From the NCBI GenBank assembly GCA_963575745.1, contig CAUYUJ010000372.1, positions 1 to 32,500 on the forward strand: 32,500 nt of DNA, in the 5' to 3' direction. A model generated the notes under the pieces. That model was not told the DNA's origin and made no database searches. It worked only from the letters and a program-made list of their open reading frames with translations. Positions within the stretch are counted from its first letter, which is position 1. Each line of letters starts with the position of its first letter. The position numbers were made by a program, and so were the translations under genes. This DNA comes from Prorocentrum cordatum (lineage: Eukaryota > Sar > Dinophyceae > Prorocentrales > Prorocentraceae). This document shows, piece after piece, positions 18,939-29,801 of the stretch.

Positions 18939-19072
18939 TGCAATGCGGCCGCGTGTACTGCTACCGAGTTTGCATGATGTTGGCCAACGCGTACTGCTAC
19001 AAAGCATACAAGAATAGTTCGCTCGCAAGGGAACGGGAACGATTCATGCAATGCGGCCGCGTGTGCTGCTAC
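18939..19072. repeat. Direct repeat of a 26-bp unit, 108 bp apart
   Basis: TGCAATGCGGCCGCGTGTAC... (18939-18964) recurs at 19047-19072 with one difference; a shorter related piece (CGCGTACTGCTAC) lies between at about 18987. Probably remnants of a tandem repeat. Confidence 0.75.
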
Positions 19073-19720
19073 AGATATTACATGTTGGAAACCAAGGTGT
19101 AATGCGCCAGAGCATGCATGAATATTGCACCCGCGTTGGACGATGTCCTGCTGATGTCACAGCCGCAATTTCTCGCCTGCGCAGACAAATCTTCACCTTC
19201 ACACAGTTATTACGTAAATTGCAACCCCCAACCCCGCCACAACGTCGCTTGCACTACGCACCTTACGCCGCATATATTATATTACCTAGTGTACTAGAAA
19301 CCACTGTTTGGGGCTCGCGCTGGCCAGCATGTCATGAATGCGAGCCGTGGCAAAAATCGTAAAAATGCCAGGAAGTGGACTGCCGGGCCCCTCTCGACAG
19401 CTGTGAAAAAGACTTCTGCCGCAAAGGTGTCATCGTATTGCCACCCCTGCAGGACATAGCCTGGGGTTGGCAGACCCGCCCGCGACGACACCCCCGCGGC
19501 CCAGGGCCCCACCGAGAGGCCCCCAAGAGGCCGAAGGGCCCCTTCCAAACAACCCCATCAGGACGGGGTCCACCCACGGCCAAGACGGCCCCCACGACTC
19601 CCGCACTCTGGCGCAGAGCAGCCCCCAACAGGAGGCCAAGACGGCCGGCCGTGCCACAGCTGCAGCGTGGCCGCGCAAGTTCCATGTGCGCGATGGCGGA
19701 TGTGCGCGGCAGCGCGGCCG

Positions 19721-20500
19721 GATGTGTCGGTCATCGTGCTTCCGGATGGCTGCAGCGACGGTGTCGTACATCCCCTGCAGGTTCCTTGTCCCGGCAACTC
19801 CAGGAAGGAGCAGCGCCGGATCCTTGTAGAAATTGCCCACGAAGGGCTCGTTGATGACGTCGTACCCAATGACTCCAGACACATCCTTGAACTGCTCGGC
19901 AGCATGGGACCAGAATGCAACAAAGTCGTCGAGCATGCCGTGGTTGTTGTCAAACAAATCTTGATAGGCAGTGGCTGACGCTTCAGTCATAATGTTCAGA
20001 TCCATTTTGTTCACACCAGCTGGTTGAGGTCTACGCAGAGGCCAGGGGAAGTCGTGCTTAGGTAAACTCTTGTTGATTACCCACCATGGCGCGCCATCGT
20101 ATGTTCCAAACTTGCTGCTGAGCCCATCCATCTGCACATTGAGTAAAGCGTACACACCACGCTTGGCCAATCTGCCAACAATCACCTTGATAATGTCGAT
20201 GTATGTCTGGTTGAATACCCCGGGTGCTGGATTGTACCCAGACCACATAAATCCAAGCCGCACCACAGTAAACCCCAGACGTTGCATGTGGATAGCGTGA
20301 GCGTCACTGTCGTACATTTCTGAAATATACCATGGCGGAACCTTCATCACCTGATTGGTCCCATGGAAAATTCGCACCCTACCGTACTCATCGTAAAAAT
20401 GAAAATCGCCCACCTCTTCGGACGCGCGAATAAAACCGAGTGGGTTGGAAACAGCGCTGGATGCTGTCAAAATCAGAGAGCAGACCGTGACGCCTCGCAT
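19721..20500 (-). CDS. Exon 1 of an endoglycoceramidase-like GH5 glycosidase (signal peptide and first half of barrel)
   Basis: The ATG at 20500 gives MRGVTVCSLILTASSAVSNP, a plausible secretion signal. Then RVRIFHGTNQVMK, LGFTVVRLGFMWSGYNPAPG, GVYALLNVQMDGLSSKFG, YDGAPWW and VIGYDVINEPFVGNFY follow, the usual order of endoglycoceramidases; Glu218 in NEP is the expected acid/base. Family members normally have Asp-x-His-Gln-Asp where this reads Asn-Val-Gln-Met-Asp (about residues 121-125), an odd change near the active site. The frame loses similarity after residue 260 (DDRHI), where the intron starts. The enzyme would act outside the cell or in an acidic compartment on glycolipids. No relation to the neighbouring mobile elements is seen. 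Confidence 0.82.
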
Positions 20501-20515
20501 GAAAGACCGACGCAC

Positions 20516-20531
20516 CTGACAAGCCAGAAAA
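20516..20531 (-). promoter_or_regulatory. Candidate splice acceptor upstream of the GH5 start
   Basis: The coding strand reads TTTTCTGGCTTGTCAG, a T-rich tract ending in AG, 16 bp before the ATG at 20500. It could accept the spliced leader in trans or end a 5' intron. Confidence 0.4.
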
Positions 20532-20774
20532 CCGAGTTCCCGCTGAAGCGAGCAGGCAATGGAAACCAAGCGTTAGCAGAACCTGCCTTGAGAGCAAACA
20601 CGCCTCAAGCGGGAGAGGAAGCGGGGAATGACCAGGAGGAGGTGCCAGTAGGAGAAAACGCAGGATGAGCAGGAGAAATCTCATCATGGCCGCATCCAAA
20701 ATTACCCGGGCGAATGGCCAACCCTTAGCAACCTAGTCTATGCACGATCTGCGTTAGGGATGTGCTGGTTTGAT

Positions 20775-21165
20775 CGAGGGGCGCATACAAACTTTTCTCC
20801 GCTGGGGCCGTTGGTGGAGGTTGTGCAAGTTGGCAGGGGGGACGCGTGCGAAGCCTGCCTCTGAGGCCATGGGTGGGGTCCCATAGAGGGGCACGAAACG
20901 CGACAGAGGACTGTGCTGAACTGGGCGCGAACACGCCATCCAAGCTTTCCCACCGGAGCTGCAGGCAGAGCCCCGCGAGGGGCACGAAACGTGAGAAAGA
21001 GGTGTGCCGACGTGGGCCCGCGTACGTCGGGCGGACTTTTCCACTGGCGCCGCACGTGGAGCGCCACACAGGGCACGAAACGTGCGAGGGGTGTCGTTGG
21101 ACGCCGAACGGTCTGTCCCACTGGCGCCGCAGGTGGCGCTCCCCAGGAGGCACGAACCGTGCGGA
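20775..21165. repeat. Degenerate tandem repeat of about 91 bp
   Basis: The landmark GCACGAA recurs at 20891, 20982, 21073 and 21150 (steps 91, 91, 77), with a weaker unit near 20782. Each unit also carries a TTTCCACTGGCGCCGCAGGT-like block. Four to five copies are visible. Frames across it encode repeated peptides on both strands (HVSCP, RGTKR) and are judged not to be genes. Confidence 0.8.
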
Positions 21166-21949
21166 GGGGGGGGTGGGGGGCCGAGAGCGGGCGGAGGGAG
21201 ACAAGGAAGAGAAGGGGGACTGGGAGGATGCGAGGGGGAGGACGAGGAGGCCTGCGCGGTGCGCTGCGGATTCAAAACGAGGATCCAACTCCACACGGGA
21301 GGGCTGAGAACAGGTCGCAGCAGCCAGCAAAAGGGCGAGCTGTTGCCCATCTCCGAGAGCGTGGTGGTGCGAGGGTCCAGTGCGATCGTGTCGCGATGCT
21401 GCGCGAATCCGCCACTCGGGGGGCGGGCGCTGAGGGGAGGGGGGGGGTTCTGGGGATCGGGCGACGAGGCCTGTACATATCCACAGCCTCTGGCCAGGCC
21501 TGGCCTGGCCCCAGGAGCGGTGAGGTGCCCCAACCCGCCCCAGCCTGAGGCACCAGCGCCGTTCCGAGCACTGGCAGGGTACAAAGAACCAGCTGCTCGT
21601 CCCCGCAGTAAGGGCAGTCTACAAAGAGTCCTCCCCTGAGTCCAGACCTCGGCAGGGCCACGATCTTCAGTCGCCCTTGCCAGAGGCGGAAATGGTCACG
21701 ATCGGCGGAAAGTGAACATAACGGAGACGAGTAGAAGGTGGAATTGGATGGCCTCTGCAGGGGCGGCCCTTTCCATCCCGCCTTGCCCGCCTCCCCTTCC
21801 CCTCTTCGTTCCTCTGGTTGGTCGCTCCAGATCGACGGCGGCGACAAGCAGGAGGAGGAGGACGTAGATTCTTCTCAAACCGAAGATGACGACAGGTAAG
21901 TAAGGTCGGCCGGCAAGCAGGGAAGGCAGGGCGCATCACACAAGGACTG
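21166..21949. other. No recognisable gene
   Basis: Purine-rich (21170-21260), then mixed GC-rich sequence. The open frames on both strands are Arg/Pro/Gly-rich with no domain. A TGGCCAGGCCTGGCCTGGCC palindromic stretch is at 21490-21512. Confidence 0.45.
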
Positions 21950-22395
21950 CCCTGTTGCGGTCCTGGAGCGAAGAATTGTCTGGGACCGTCCTGGGGCACC
22001 TGGGACACTCCTGGAACGAAGCCGTAGTTAACTTGGAGCGGGCACGCACAGAATTTGCCTGTAGCTACCCTGGGGCTGACCATTGTTTGGACCCGGAACG
22101 CACCATCATAAAACGGGCGTGCACGGACAGCACTGGAAACAATCCTGGGATTCACCATCCTTGAGGGGCGTGCACAGAAGGCACCTGGAACGATTCTGGG
22201 ACTCCCATTTGCCTGGACCTGCGGCGCACCATCCTCGAATGGCCCGACTTTTCCAGAAAAGCATGATGGCCGCGATCTGAACCGAGAACCGAGAGTTGGC
22301 TCTGGAACCGAATGGGCCGAACCGAACCGGTCCGCGATGTGAGCCGAAAGCGAAACAGAACCGGCCGAACCGGATCGGCCAAGTTGAATAGCTAC
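21950..22395. repeat. Degenerate repeats: CTGGGA-type 51-bp units, then CCGAACCG-type units
   Basis: GGGCGTGCAC at 22115 and 22166 starts two 51-bp units (CACTGGAAACAATCCTGGGA; CACCTGGAACGATTCTGGGA), with older units back to 21960. From 22270 to 22390, short CCGAACCGAACCGG units follow. No gene is supported. Confidence 0.65.
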
Positions 22396-23600
22396 GCCAT
22401 CGGCGCATGCAACTGGGCACGAAAACAACGCCCACCAGCAACCTCTGCGTTAGCCTGGTGAAGGGAGCCAGGACACCACAAACGTCCTCGCCCACATCCT
22501 CTCCGTGCCGGCGGGCGTCGGCACGCAGAGCGTGTTGCGTTGCTGCGAGTCCAACGGAACATCGCTAACTCCAGCTGTCTTCGTCGATGGCGCAGCCTCT
22601 GCAATAGGTAGGGCCCACCAGGTAGGGGCAGGCCGCGCGCGCGGCGAACACGGCGGGTCACCGGCGGGGCACGGCGGGGGGCAAGGCTGCACAATAGTTC
22701 ATTTCGGTGAGGGCACCAGAGATAAGGAGCCGCTGGATGAGCAATCCAGGGGTCTGGAAGCCGGTGGAACCCTAATCGTGGATGGACCACGGATATCACT
22801 GCCGCCCTCATCAGGTATGGAATCCTGCAAGGACACAGTTCGGGTGTTGCTGGAAGTGCCCCTGGCCCAACGTGCCCCCAGGATCTGCAAGGAGGCCCCC
22901 ACGGCCACCAGAGCACCTCTCACGAGGCCCAGGGGGGCCCATGGGGCTCCAAAGTAGAGCGAATAGCTGGCCAGGGGCACCTTTGGCAACCCTCGAGCAT
23001 TCCTTCACAAACGTCCCCACCGTACTAAGCATGGCCGGCTCCATGCACCTGGGGTTCCGAGACGTTAGCATCTGTCGGGGGCCGCCGGCCTTGCGCTGGC
23101 GGAACCGCTCTCGTTTCGCTTCCTCCTTCCTCCGCCGACCTTCTGCATAATGAAAAATGGCAGTCTCTCGACTCCACGGAGACGAGGTCCTCGATGGAAC
23201 AGCTTCCCAATACGTGTGCCGTCAAGCTTTCCAGAAGCTCCTTTCCCAGAGCATCCAGAGCTCCTTGGAAGCACTTTCCAAAAGCTTCTGTCGCCTCGCT
23301 ATCTGGGTTTCGGACTAAACAAGTCCTGTCAGGCTGTCCTTGCAAGCGTCTCCCACAAGCGTTTCACGCATTTGGATTTTTGGACGCTACAAGCGGAACG
23401 CCTTACATGTCCTCGGAGTGTGGCCTTGGCAGCAAACGATGGGCCCAAGTGGGCCCCCCGTACACCTCTTAAACGGCTCAAGGCGTCCCAAACATACACC
23501 CTGAGGGCCATCAGGCTGGCCGAACCTCCCCAAGTTTCAAGGGATTCCTGCGGTCGTTGCTGATCTGTCAGGTTCCGCACGTCTTTATGACATGTGGCTC
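22396..23600. other. No recognisable gene
   Basis: Mixed sequence with low-grade repeats. Open frames of up to about 170 codons on both strands lack family features and differ little in quality between strands. A diverged, unrecognised exon cannot be excluded. Confidence 0.4.
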
Positions 23601-23612
23601 CGTCAAGGCCTC

Positions 23613-23910
23613 GTGCAACACGCTTGGTCGGCTGCCTCTTGGGTTCTCCGCATGCCATGCGCGCTCCATCCCCGGGGTCACAGGGCGGAGCCTGTGCAAC
23701 ACCGTTGGTCGGCTCCGCCTTGGGTGGTCCGAGCGCCATGCATGCTATATCGCGGTGATCAGAGGGCTGCGGAAAAGACGCGCACTACTCCGCAAGCGGG
23801 CGCTTCGCTCGAGACATCCCACAATCTGTGTGCAAATGGGCCCGTGCAACACCCTTTTTTGGCGGCTCCCCCTTGGGAGGTCCAAATGCCATGCCTGCTG
23901 CATGGCGGCG
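23613..23910. repeat. Three copies of a GTGCAACAC...CCATGC unit
   Basis: Units start at 23613, 23694 and 23844. Each has GTGCAACAC, a TTGGTCGGCT-like block, CTTGGGTGGTCC-like sequence and GCCATGC. The first two are 81 bp apart; the third is 150 bp further. Confidence 0.75.
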
Positions 23911-23919
23911 ACAAATAAG

Positions 23920-24345
23920 TCTGAATATGAGTCGGTCTGTGCGTGAGGTTTCTGAATACGAATGTATGAACGACAGAGTGTGGATGAGACAGAATGTGGG
24001 TGAGTCTGAGCATAGGTGAATCTAACCGTGAATGATCTGAGCGTTTATCTGCACGGGTATGAAGACGACTAAGCTGATAATGCGATGCGGCAGAGTAAGC
24101 GTGAGTATGAGTGCGGGTGCGTGTGTGATATGATTATCAGTGGGTCAGGGCGTGAGTCAGGGCGTAAGAGAGTCTGAGTGTATTTAAGTGAGTCTGGGTA
24201 CGGGAGAATCTGAGCGAGTGGACAATCTGAGTTTAGTCTGAGTGCAACCAGGCAAGAAATATGTGGATCTGAATGGGAGTGGTCTGCATGTGGTTGGGTC
24301 TGAGGCTGAGTCTGAATATGAGTGAGTCAGACTGTGTGCCTGCGT
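23920..24345. repeat. Degenerate GAGTCTGAG/GAATATGAG array
   Basis: A long run of short units such as GTGAGTCTGAG, GTCTGAATATGAG and GTGAATCTGA with no open structure; it stands out as less GC-rich than its surroundings. Confidence 0.75.
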
Positions 24346-24619
24346 GTCAGGGGAGAGATAGTGCGGAAGATGAGTGAGGCGGAGAGAATGCGCAAATCCG
24401 CCACCGTGCCCGCAGCACGTAGTGGAGTGTCCCAAGGCTTACTTACGCAGCCCTGAGAAGTTCAGAATTGCAAGGCTTTGGGAATTTAGGAGTGCCCGGC
24501 CACTGGGTCACAAAGGACTCCCGAGGATTTGGGGGGATCCCCCGAGATTTCGGAGGATTCCACGGGATTCCTTAGGAATTACAAGGGTTCCCAGGATTCC
24601 CAGGGCGTGTCGCGCGCGT

Positions 24620-25860
24620 CCTCCAGTAGCGCAGCTGGCCAAGCATGGGCCCAACAAGCGCCCAAGAGGGCCGAAGATGCCACAGAGAAGGCACAAGATA
24701 GCCCCAATACGCCCAAGAAGGCCTCAACACGGCCAAAGAGGCTCCGAAGACTTTCCAAGAGTGTACCAAGAGGCGTCCCAAGAGGGCCCCAAGAAGCAAG
24801 CATCATGATTTCTCCGTCGATTTCTGAAAATGTTGGGCCTTCTCACCTGTCCGGCTTTCCGACGCTCTGATACGACCCACGAGGCGCCTCCTCGGGGCTG
24901 TTTTGTGGCCTCTTTAAGCATCGTTTGGGCCTCCTGGGTGCCTCTTGGGAGCCTCCTGGGGCCTCTTGGGGGATCCTTGGGGCCTCCTTGGGTACTCTTC
25001 AAGCGGGAGGGTCGAATTTTGGAGTCGTGGTCCCCCTCTTGGGCGCATCTTGGGGCTGTCTTGGGGCTCTGTTGTGCTGTCTTGGGCGACTCTGGGACAG
25101 TCTTGGGGCCCTCTTGGGCCGTCTTGGGGCGCTCTTGGGGGCCTATTGAGCCGTCTTGGAACGTCGGACAGCCGAAAAGGCTGGAAGGCCAAAATCGTTC
25201 GAATACCTTCGTAAAATTGACGATTTCGGCCCTCTTGAAGCGCTGTGGAGAGGCGTCTTGAAGCGTCGTGGAGTGCCTTGGGGGGCCTCTGGGCCGTCTT
25301 GGGCCTACCTTGGGCGTTCTGGAGCTGTCTTTCGGCGACTCGGGGCCCGCTTGGGCCGTCTTGGGAGCCTCTGGAAGCCTTCCTGGACTATTCTGGACCT
25401 CCCGGGCCGCCCCGTCCTCCCGCGGGGGGTCGGAGGCGGCGGCCTCCGAGGCCCAGGACGCGGACACCCTGTAAAAACAGCCAAGGAGAGTTCGAAGAGG
25501 GCCCCAAGACGACTCAAGTGGGGTTCAGGAGTGACCTAGAGGCCTCCAAGACAGCCCCAGAAGGCTCCCGGACCGCTCCCAGAAAGGGCTCACAGGGGTG
25601 CCCGACCTGACATTTCCAGCCTTCCTCCCCAAAGAAAGCCCTAGGAGACCCCAAGAAGGCCCCCCAAAGCATCCATAATGCCCCAAGAGGCCCCCCACAG
25701 GCCCCCAAGAGGTCTCCAAAAGGCCCCCAGGAAGCCGAAGATGGTCCGCAGACAGCCCCCCAAACCGCACAAGACGGCCCAAGAGGCATCCAAGAGGACT
25801 CCCCAAGAGGGCCCGCAGAAGCAAAAATGGCCCCACTCCCATGGGAAAACGCACATGTTG
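24620..25860. repeat. CCAAGA/CTTGGG array that switches strand twice
   Basis: At 24640-24795 the plus strand carries CCCAAGAAGG/CCAAGAGG units; at 24890-25400 the same motif is on the minus strand (CTTGGGGCC); at 25480-25830 it is back on the plus strand. Frames along it give repetitive peptides (PKTAQEGPKT on one strand, LGASWGPLG on the other), a sign of repeat rather than gene. The array resumes beyond the LINE at 32363-32500. Confidence 0.8.
25480..25542 (+). repeat. 63-bp repeat, copy 1 (left of the LINE)
   Basis: 60 of 63 bases match 32438-32500, in the same orientation. It contains CTCAAGTGGGGTTCAGGAGT. The match reaches the window edge, so it may be longer. Confidence 0.9.
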
Positions 25861-25864
25861 CAAT

Positions 25865-25876
25865 ATTCGCCCAGAG
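25865..25876 (+). repeat. Target-site duplication of the LINE, 3'-end copy
   Basis: ATTCGCCCAGAG lies directly next to the poly(T) that is the LINE tail on the minus strand. The identical 12 bp are at 32351-32362. Confidence 0.93.
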
Positions 25877-25917
25877 TTTTTTTTTTGTTTTTTTTTATAT
25901 ATTTTTTTTTTATTTGA
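25877..25917 (-). other. A-rich tail and possible poly(A) signal of the LINE
   Basis: The minus strand reads CAAATAAAAAAAAAATATATA then further A runs up to 25877. AATAAA lies at the start of the tail, about 25 bp after the ORF2 stop at 25942. Confidence 0.9.
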
Positions 25918-25941
25918 TCCTGGCAATGCCAAACTGTACAC

Positions 25942-27714
25942 TCACTTCCGCCTGCGGGTCTTGACGACCTGATTCTGGCGGGCCCACTGGCTTCTGCCAG
26001 GAGGTTGGCCCTTGGCCACCTTCTCCAGCATCCTGGCACCATAGTCACTGAGGTGACCAGCACATTGATGCTTCAAATTGCGAACCGCCATGCCCGCAAT
26101 GAAACCACACGTGAAACAAACTGTGGTGCCCAATGCTTTGCTGCAACCCAACATGCGGGACGGATGCAACCTTTGACCATTTACCACAGCGCCTTGTGGT
26201 ATCATAACCACTCCATTGAACAAACCTGCGTGGCAAGGAGTGCTCAGGAACTGCCGGGCCAGGGAGCGGGGGGCCGAGCCTCCACAAACTTTACATTGGA
26301 TGCGGTGCCTCCGACACTCCTCTGGCGTGTGAGCGGTTAGATCCAACTGGATCTTATACTCCTTGAAATGACGCTGCACAACCTTTTCTCGAGGGGCCCT
26401 GTCCCCGTCCGCCTCAATCGCAGACATTAGAGTGTGCCCGAGGTGGTCCCGAACCTGGAAAGCAATCCCTTGGGCGAAGGACCTACTGTCTCGGTCCTTC
26501 TCTGGCACACGCAAATTATCTGCCCACGAGCTGGCGATACGGTCTGCAACTTCGCTGACAAGGTAGTGCAGCTGATCCGCACCTGCGGCAGAGACGTGCC
26601 CAGCACTCCTGTGACTCTCGACCTTGACTACGACCAATCCCCGTTCGGGGTGCGTCTGAATGAGAGCTCTGAGCTGGCGCCACACGTCGAGGTGGGACTG
26701 GGGATTGACCTCTGCCCTTAACTTGGCAAGGTTATTAACAACATACGAGAAGTCTGTGACAAAATAGGCAGAGGCAGTCGGAAACACCGCACGCACGAAC
26801 TCAACCAAGCACAAAACCTCGCCACGGTTGACCGACTGCCTCGACCCTGGGATGTTGCCAAATCCAGCGGCGTGCGTGCGAAGGCTCTCGATCGAGTACT
26901 GTCCGTCCTCGTCGAGCCCTCTCCGCACCACCCAAGACCAGGCAACTCTACGAAGCATAGGATCTTGAGTATCCGGGCCGCCGCTCGCGCCCCCACCACC
27001 GAAAACAAAACCGTTCACCACGGCCTCGCCCAAGTCACCACCCAACCTACGGAAATCAGCAACTTCGGGTGGCGGGGGGACGGCGGTCCAAGAACTGGGC
27101 GTCCCTCTGATCCAAAAACTAAGATTGTGATCTGCATCTGCTCTGGCTCTGCGAACGACGAAATCTGAGACCTTGCAAAAATCTGCATTCGTGGGGCACT
27201 CCCAAGCTCTGTGAAGGTCTGACTCGAGCACATGCTGGCATCTGCGACAGCGGCTGTCCTGCGAAAGGTTACACTCCTGCATGCGGCAGCGGGTCCAACT
27301 GTTGCCCGTGGCGACCGCACGTAGGATGCCAGCCCACTCATGTTTGCCTTTCTTCTTGAGCCTCCTGAGGTCCCTTCTGAAATCAAAAAGATCTGGGACC
27401 AACTCAAGGCCCTGGCCATTCCACGAATTTTGAGCGGCAGCAGACCACAACTTGCGTTCCATGCTAGCTGTCAGAGCCTCCTTGATGACAACAAGATCTA
27501 CCTTACCCCGCCCGAGCAGGGACTCGTCAATAGCATGCCCAACTCCAAGATCGCACTCCCAAGCCCACGGACCCCAAGGCTCCCAACCAAGATCAAGCAG
27601 AGTGGCAATAGTCGCCGCAGCTGGGGTGGCGACACCTCTCCACCTGTGCCTGGCGGGCCTGTCACGCAGACGCGCGAGAACCTTTTCTCCAGACTCTGCG
27701 GATCCTCTCAGCAT
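25942..27714 (-). pseudogene. LINE ORF2, C-terminal part: Cys/His knuckle and RNase H
   Basis: One open frame of about 590 codons ends QVVKTRRRK at 25942. CRMQECNLSQDSRCRRCQHV followed by LHRAWECP is the Cys/His knuckle found after the reverse transcriptase in many LINEs. RNase H features follow: VAWSWVVRRG, RGEVLCLVEFVRAVF (Glu), AYFVTDFSYVVNNL (Asp), VVVKVESHRS and VADRIASSWAD (last Asp). A further Cys-rich end (CKVCGGS; GTTVCFTCGFIAG) could be another zinc-binding unit. It overlaps the preceding frame by about 50 bp, so a frameshift lies near 27700; the first codon shown is simply where this frame opens. Confidence 0.85.
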
Positions 27715-29753
27715 GGAAACTGCGATCCGTTAAAATGAGGAACCATGCCTCGATCGTGTCGAAGAGAGCGAGGAAAGCAAGATCCTTCCTCCCATACTCC
27801 AGCGCTAACAGCGTGGTGGGGCACCTACCCCCCTTAGCGACTCCCCCCGTCAACCGACCCAACGACCGACGCCATTTCAAAACGACATGGGGGGCAGCGC
27901 CGTGCACCTTGTCAGAATAACGTGACTTGGTGAAGGCAGCCGTGAGGGCCATCTTCTTCGCCCACCTCTTGCATAACATGTTGCCTGCAGCAAGCTTCTG
28001 AAGCTTACCCAAACGTTTAACCGTGGCTTGACTACGTGCTGCCTGCTTCGGCCTAGACGCCCCGACTCTATCTCGGTCTATGCCTAGGTCAGCACTGACC
28101 AGTTTGACCGGGATGTCTATCTGGTGCCCCTTGAAAAACTGCTGCAACTGCTTGGCTACACTGGTACTCGAGCAGATGATGCACGACTTACTGGCCGCGG
28201 ACAGGTGAGCCTGCTCGAGACAACGGACCCGCTTCAGCCCCGCACTTGAGAGCTGCCTGAAAACTAACCCACTTGCGCCGTGCATGCATTGCAATGTCAT
28301 CCGCCCAAGTGCGCAGGCTCGGCCCCGCAGGAGCCCCAGTGACTAGTTGCGCGCAAACATGGTGCAGGGCAGCTCTTCCTAAGTCGACAGCACCACTACT
28401 ACCTGGAATGAGTGACAGCTCTGGGTCTACAGGGGGCGAGTAGCCCCCCCCCATCTCGAAGAAATCTGACCGCCATGTGCATCTGCAACTCCAGAGCAAG
28501 ACAGCAAGGCGGGACATCAAGATCCAGGGCCTTCTCCAAGATGAGGCCCCATCGGAGGCTATCATAGAACCCTTTCACATCCCAGAGCAAACTATGTGAA
28601 AGTCGGGGAAGCTTGAATTGGCTGCTTCCCGATCCCGAAACAGGCGCAGCAACGCAACTTGCAGGGCCGAGGAGCCCGCCAGCGCCGCGTCCCACGTTCC
28701 AGCAGTGTCTCTCGTCCAGGCAGCTCTGTCATCGTTCCTCAGCCTGCCCCAGAATCTCACCAGCCAGGCAAGCAGGCCAATCGCACGATCCGCTCCCAAG
28801 TCCTTGACCTGGAGGGTGACAAGAATGACCAAGACTTGCCATGGCCAACAGCACTTTCTTTCCACCTGGGAGAGAAGCCCTGCCAGATCCTGCAGGCCCG
28901 CCCTAGGCAACCAGAGGAAGTCCTTCTTCGTCATCTGGTCGACCCCTGGCGCGCGGTCTGGCAGGGCTGAGATGGGCCTGGAAATCTGCTCCACAGTGAT
29001 AGGCCTGGGCTCGAGTGCCTTAGCCTTCGACTGGGCGTTCCTCCAAAGTTCGAGAACACGCTTGAAAGTGAAGGGATCCCCCTTCCACTTTAGGCTCCAC
29101 ACTCTGGCCCTGGCCTCCATGCGTGCACAAGAATCTTGAGCTGGGTCACCCCAAGCCCGCATTTCGCCAACAAAAACTGCTTTGTCTTTGAGCCTGTTGT
29201 GCAGCCCCCGCCCACCTAGCTGGTCTTGCTGCAGGACCCACTGGTGGAACTTGCCGAGACTGGCATGGAGGGCAGACCTCTGGGCTCTGACAGAATTGGA
29301 GTAGGCCTGCCTACTGAGGTCCCTGATGGAGTCATCAGTGAGCTCCCAAATCACCCTGAGACTTCGGCACCACTTGGTGCGCACAGGAGGAGGGAGAGGC
29401 ATCAGAGGAGAGACAGGAACAGAGACCGACAAGTCCCTCAAGCGCTCGCCTAACCTACTGGCCTTACTAGAGCCCGTCTGGTCCAGGAGGCCCACAAGGT
29501 CCTTCAACAGGAAATCCACCGTGGCCCACCAGTGCGCCACAGAGCCCCTAGACGAGACAAAGTGGGCTCCTTGGGCCCCGGGTCTCCTAGTGAGCTCTCC
29601 AAGGGAACCTCTACCTCGGCACTTATTTTGATCACTCGGATGTATCTCCAACATCGCGCAAAACAAATGCTCAAACTTCTCAGCCCAGTCCGCGAAGGAC
29701 CAGCCAACAGAAAGCAACGCCTCGGGATCCAACCGAGACGCCTTCGAATCCAC
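27662..29753 (-). pseudogene. LINE ORF2, reverse transcriptase part, split over four frames
   Basis: 29753-28575 carries the pre-RT region (KWKGDPFTFKRVLELWRNAQ) and the early RT block (ISALPDRAPGVDQMTKKDFL). A shift near 28600 leads to LLWDVKGFYDSLRWG (28620-28440), motif A with its catalytic Asp. Another shift near 28450 leads to the frame 28565-28188, with SLIPGSSGAVDLGRAALHHV and RTWADDIAMHARR, the xADD motif C. A last shift near 28250 leads to 28300-27662 (FRQLSSAGLKRVRCLEQAHL...), the thumb and connection. All catalytic Asp residues are present, so only the reading frame is broken. The frame upstream of 29753 joins in phase through the TGA at 29802-29804. Confidence 0.88.
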
Positions 29754-29801
29754 TATGTACTTCGGCGGCGTGCCCTGTGGCCGACTGGCCGACAGAGCGC
29801 G

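Larger units (their letters stand above)
17438..19720 (-). other. Intron of the GH5 gene, about 2.3 kb, filled with repeats
   Basis: Exon 1 coding similarity stops after DDRHI (19721) and resumes with ILFYEP at about 17425, which join naturally in this family. The acceptor GGTGCAG at 17438-17444 is plausible; a GT donor is not obvious, and dinoflagellates also use GC and GA donors. The intron carries CGA repeats, inverted repeats, a CT microsatellite, a 26-bp direct repeat and a GGCC-rich part (19380-19700). Nothing in it looks coding, though an unrecognised short exon cannot be excluded. Confidence 0.65.

Noticed and set aside
22392-22957. Overlapping open frames of about 150 to 175 codons on both strands
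   Set aside because: Neither strand shows a domain or better composition, and both are typical of GC-rich non-coding sequence.
24724-25467. 247-codon frame rich in PKTAQ and similar peptides
   Set aside because: Product of the CCAAGA repeat; the opposite strand gives an equally long repetitive frame.
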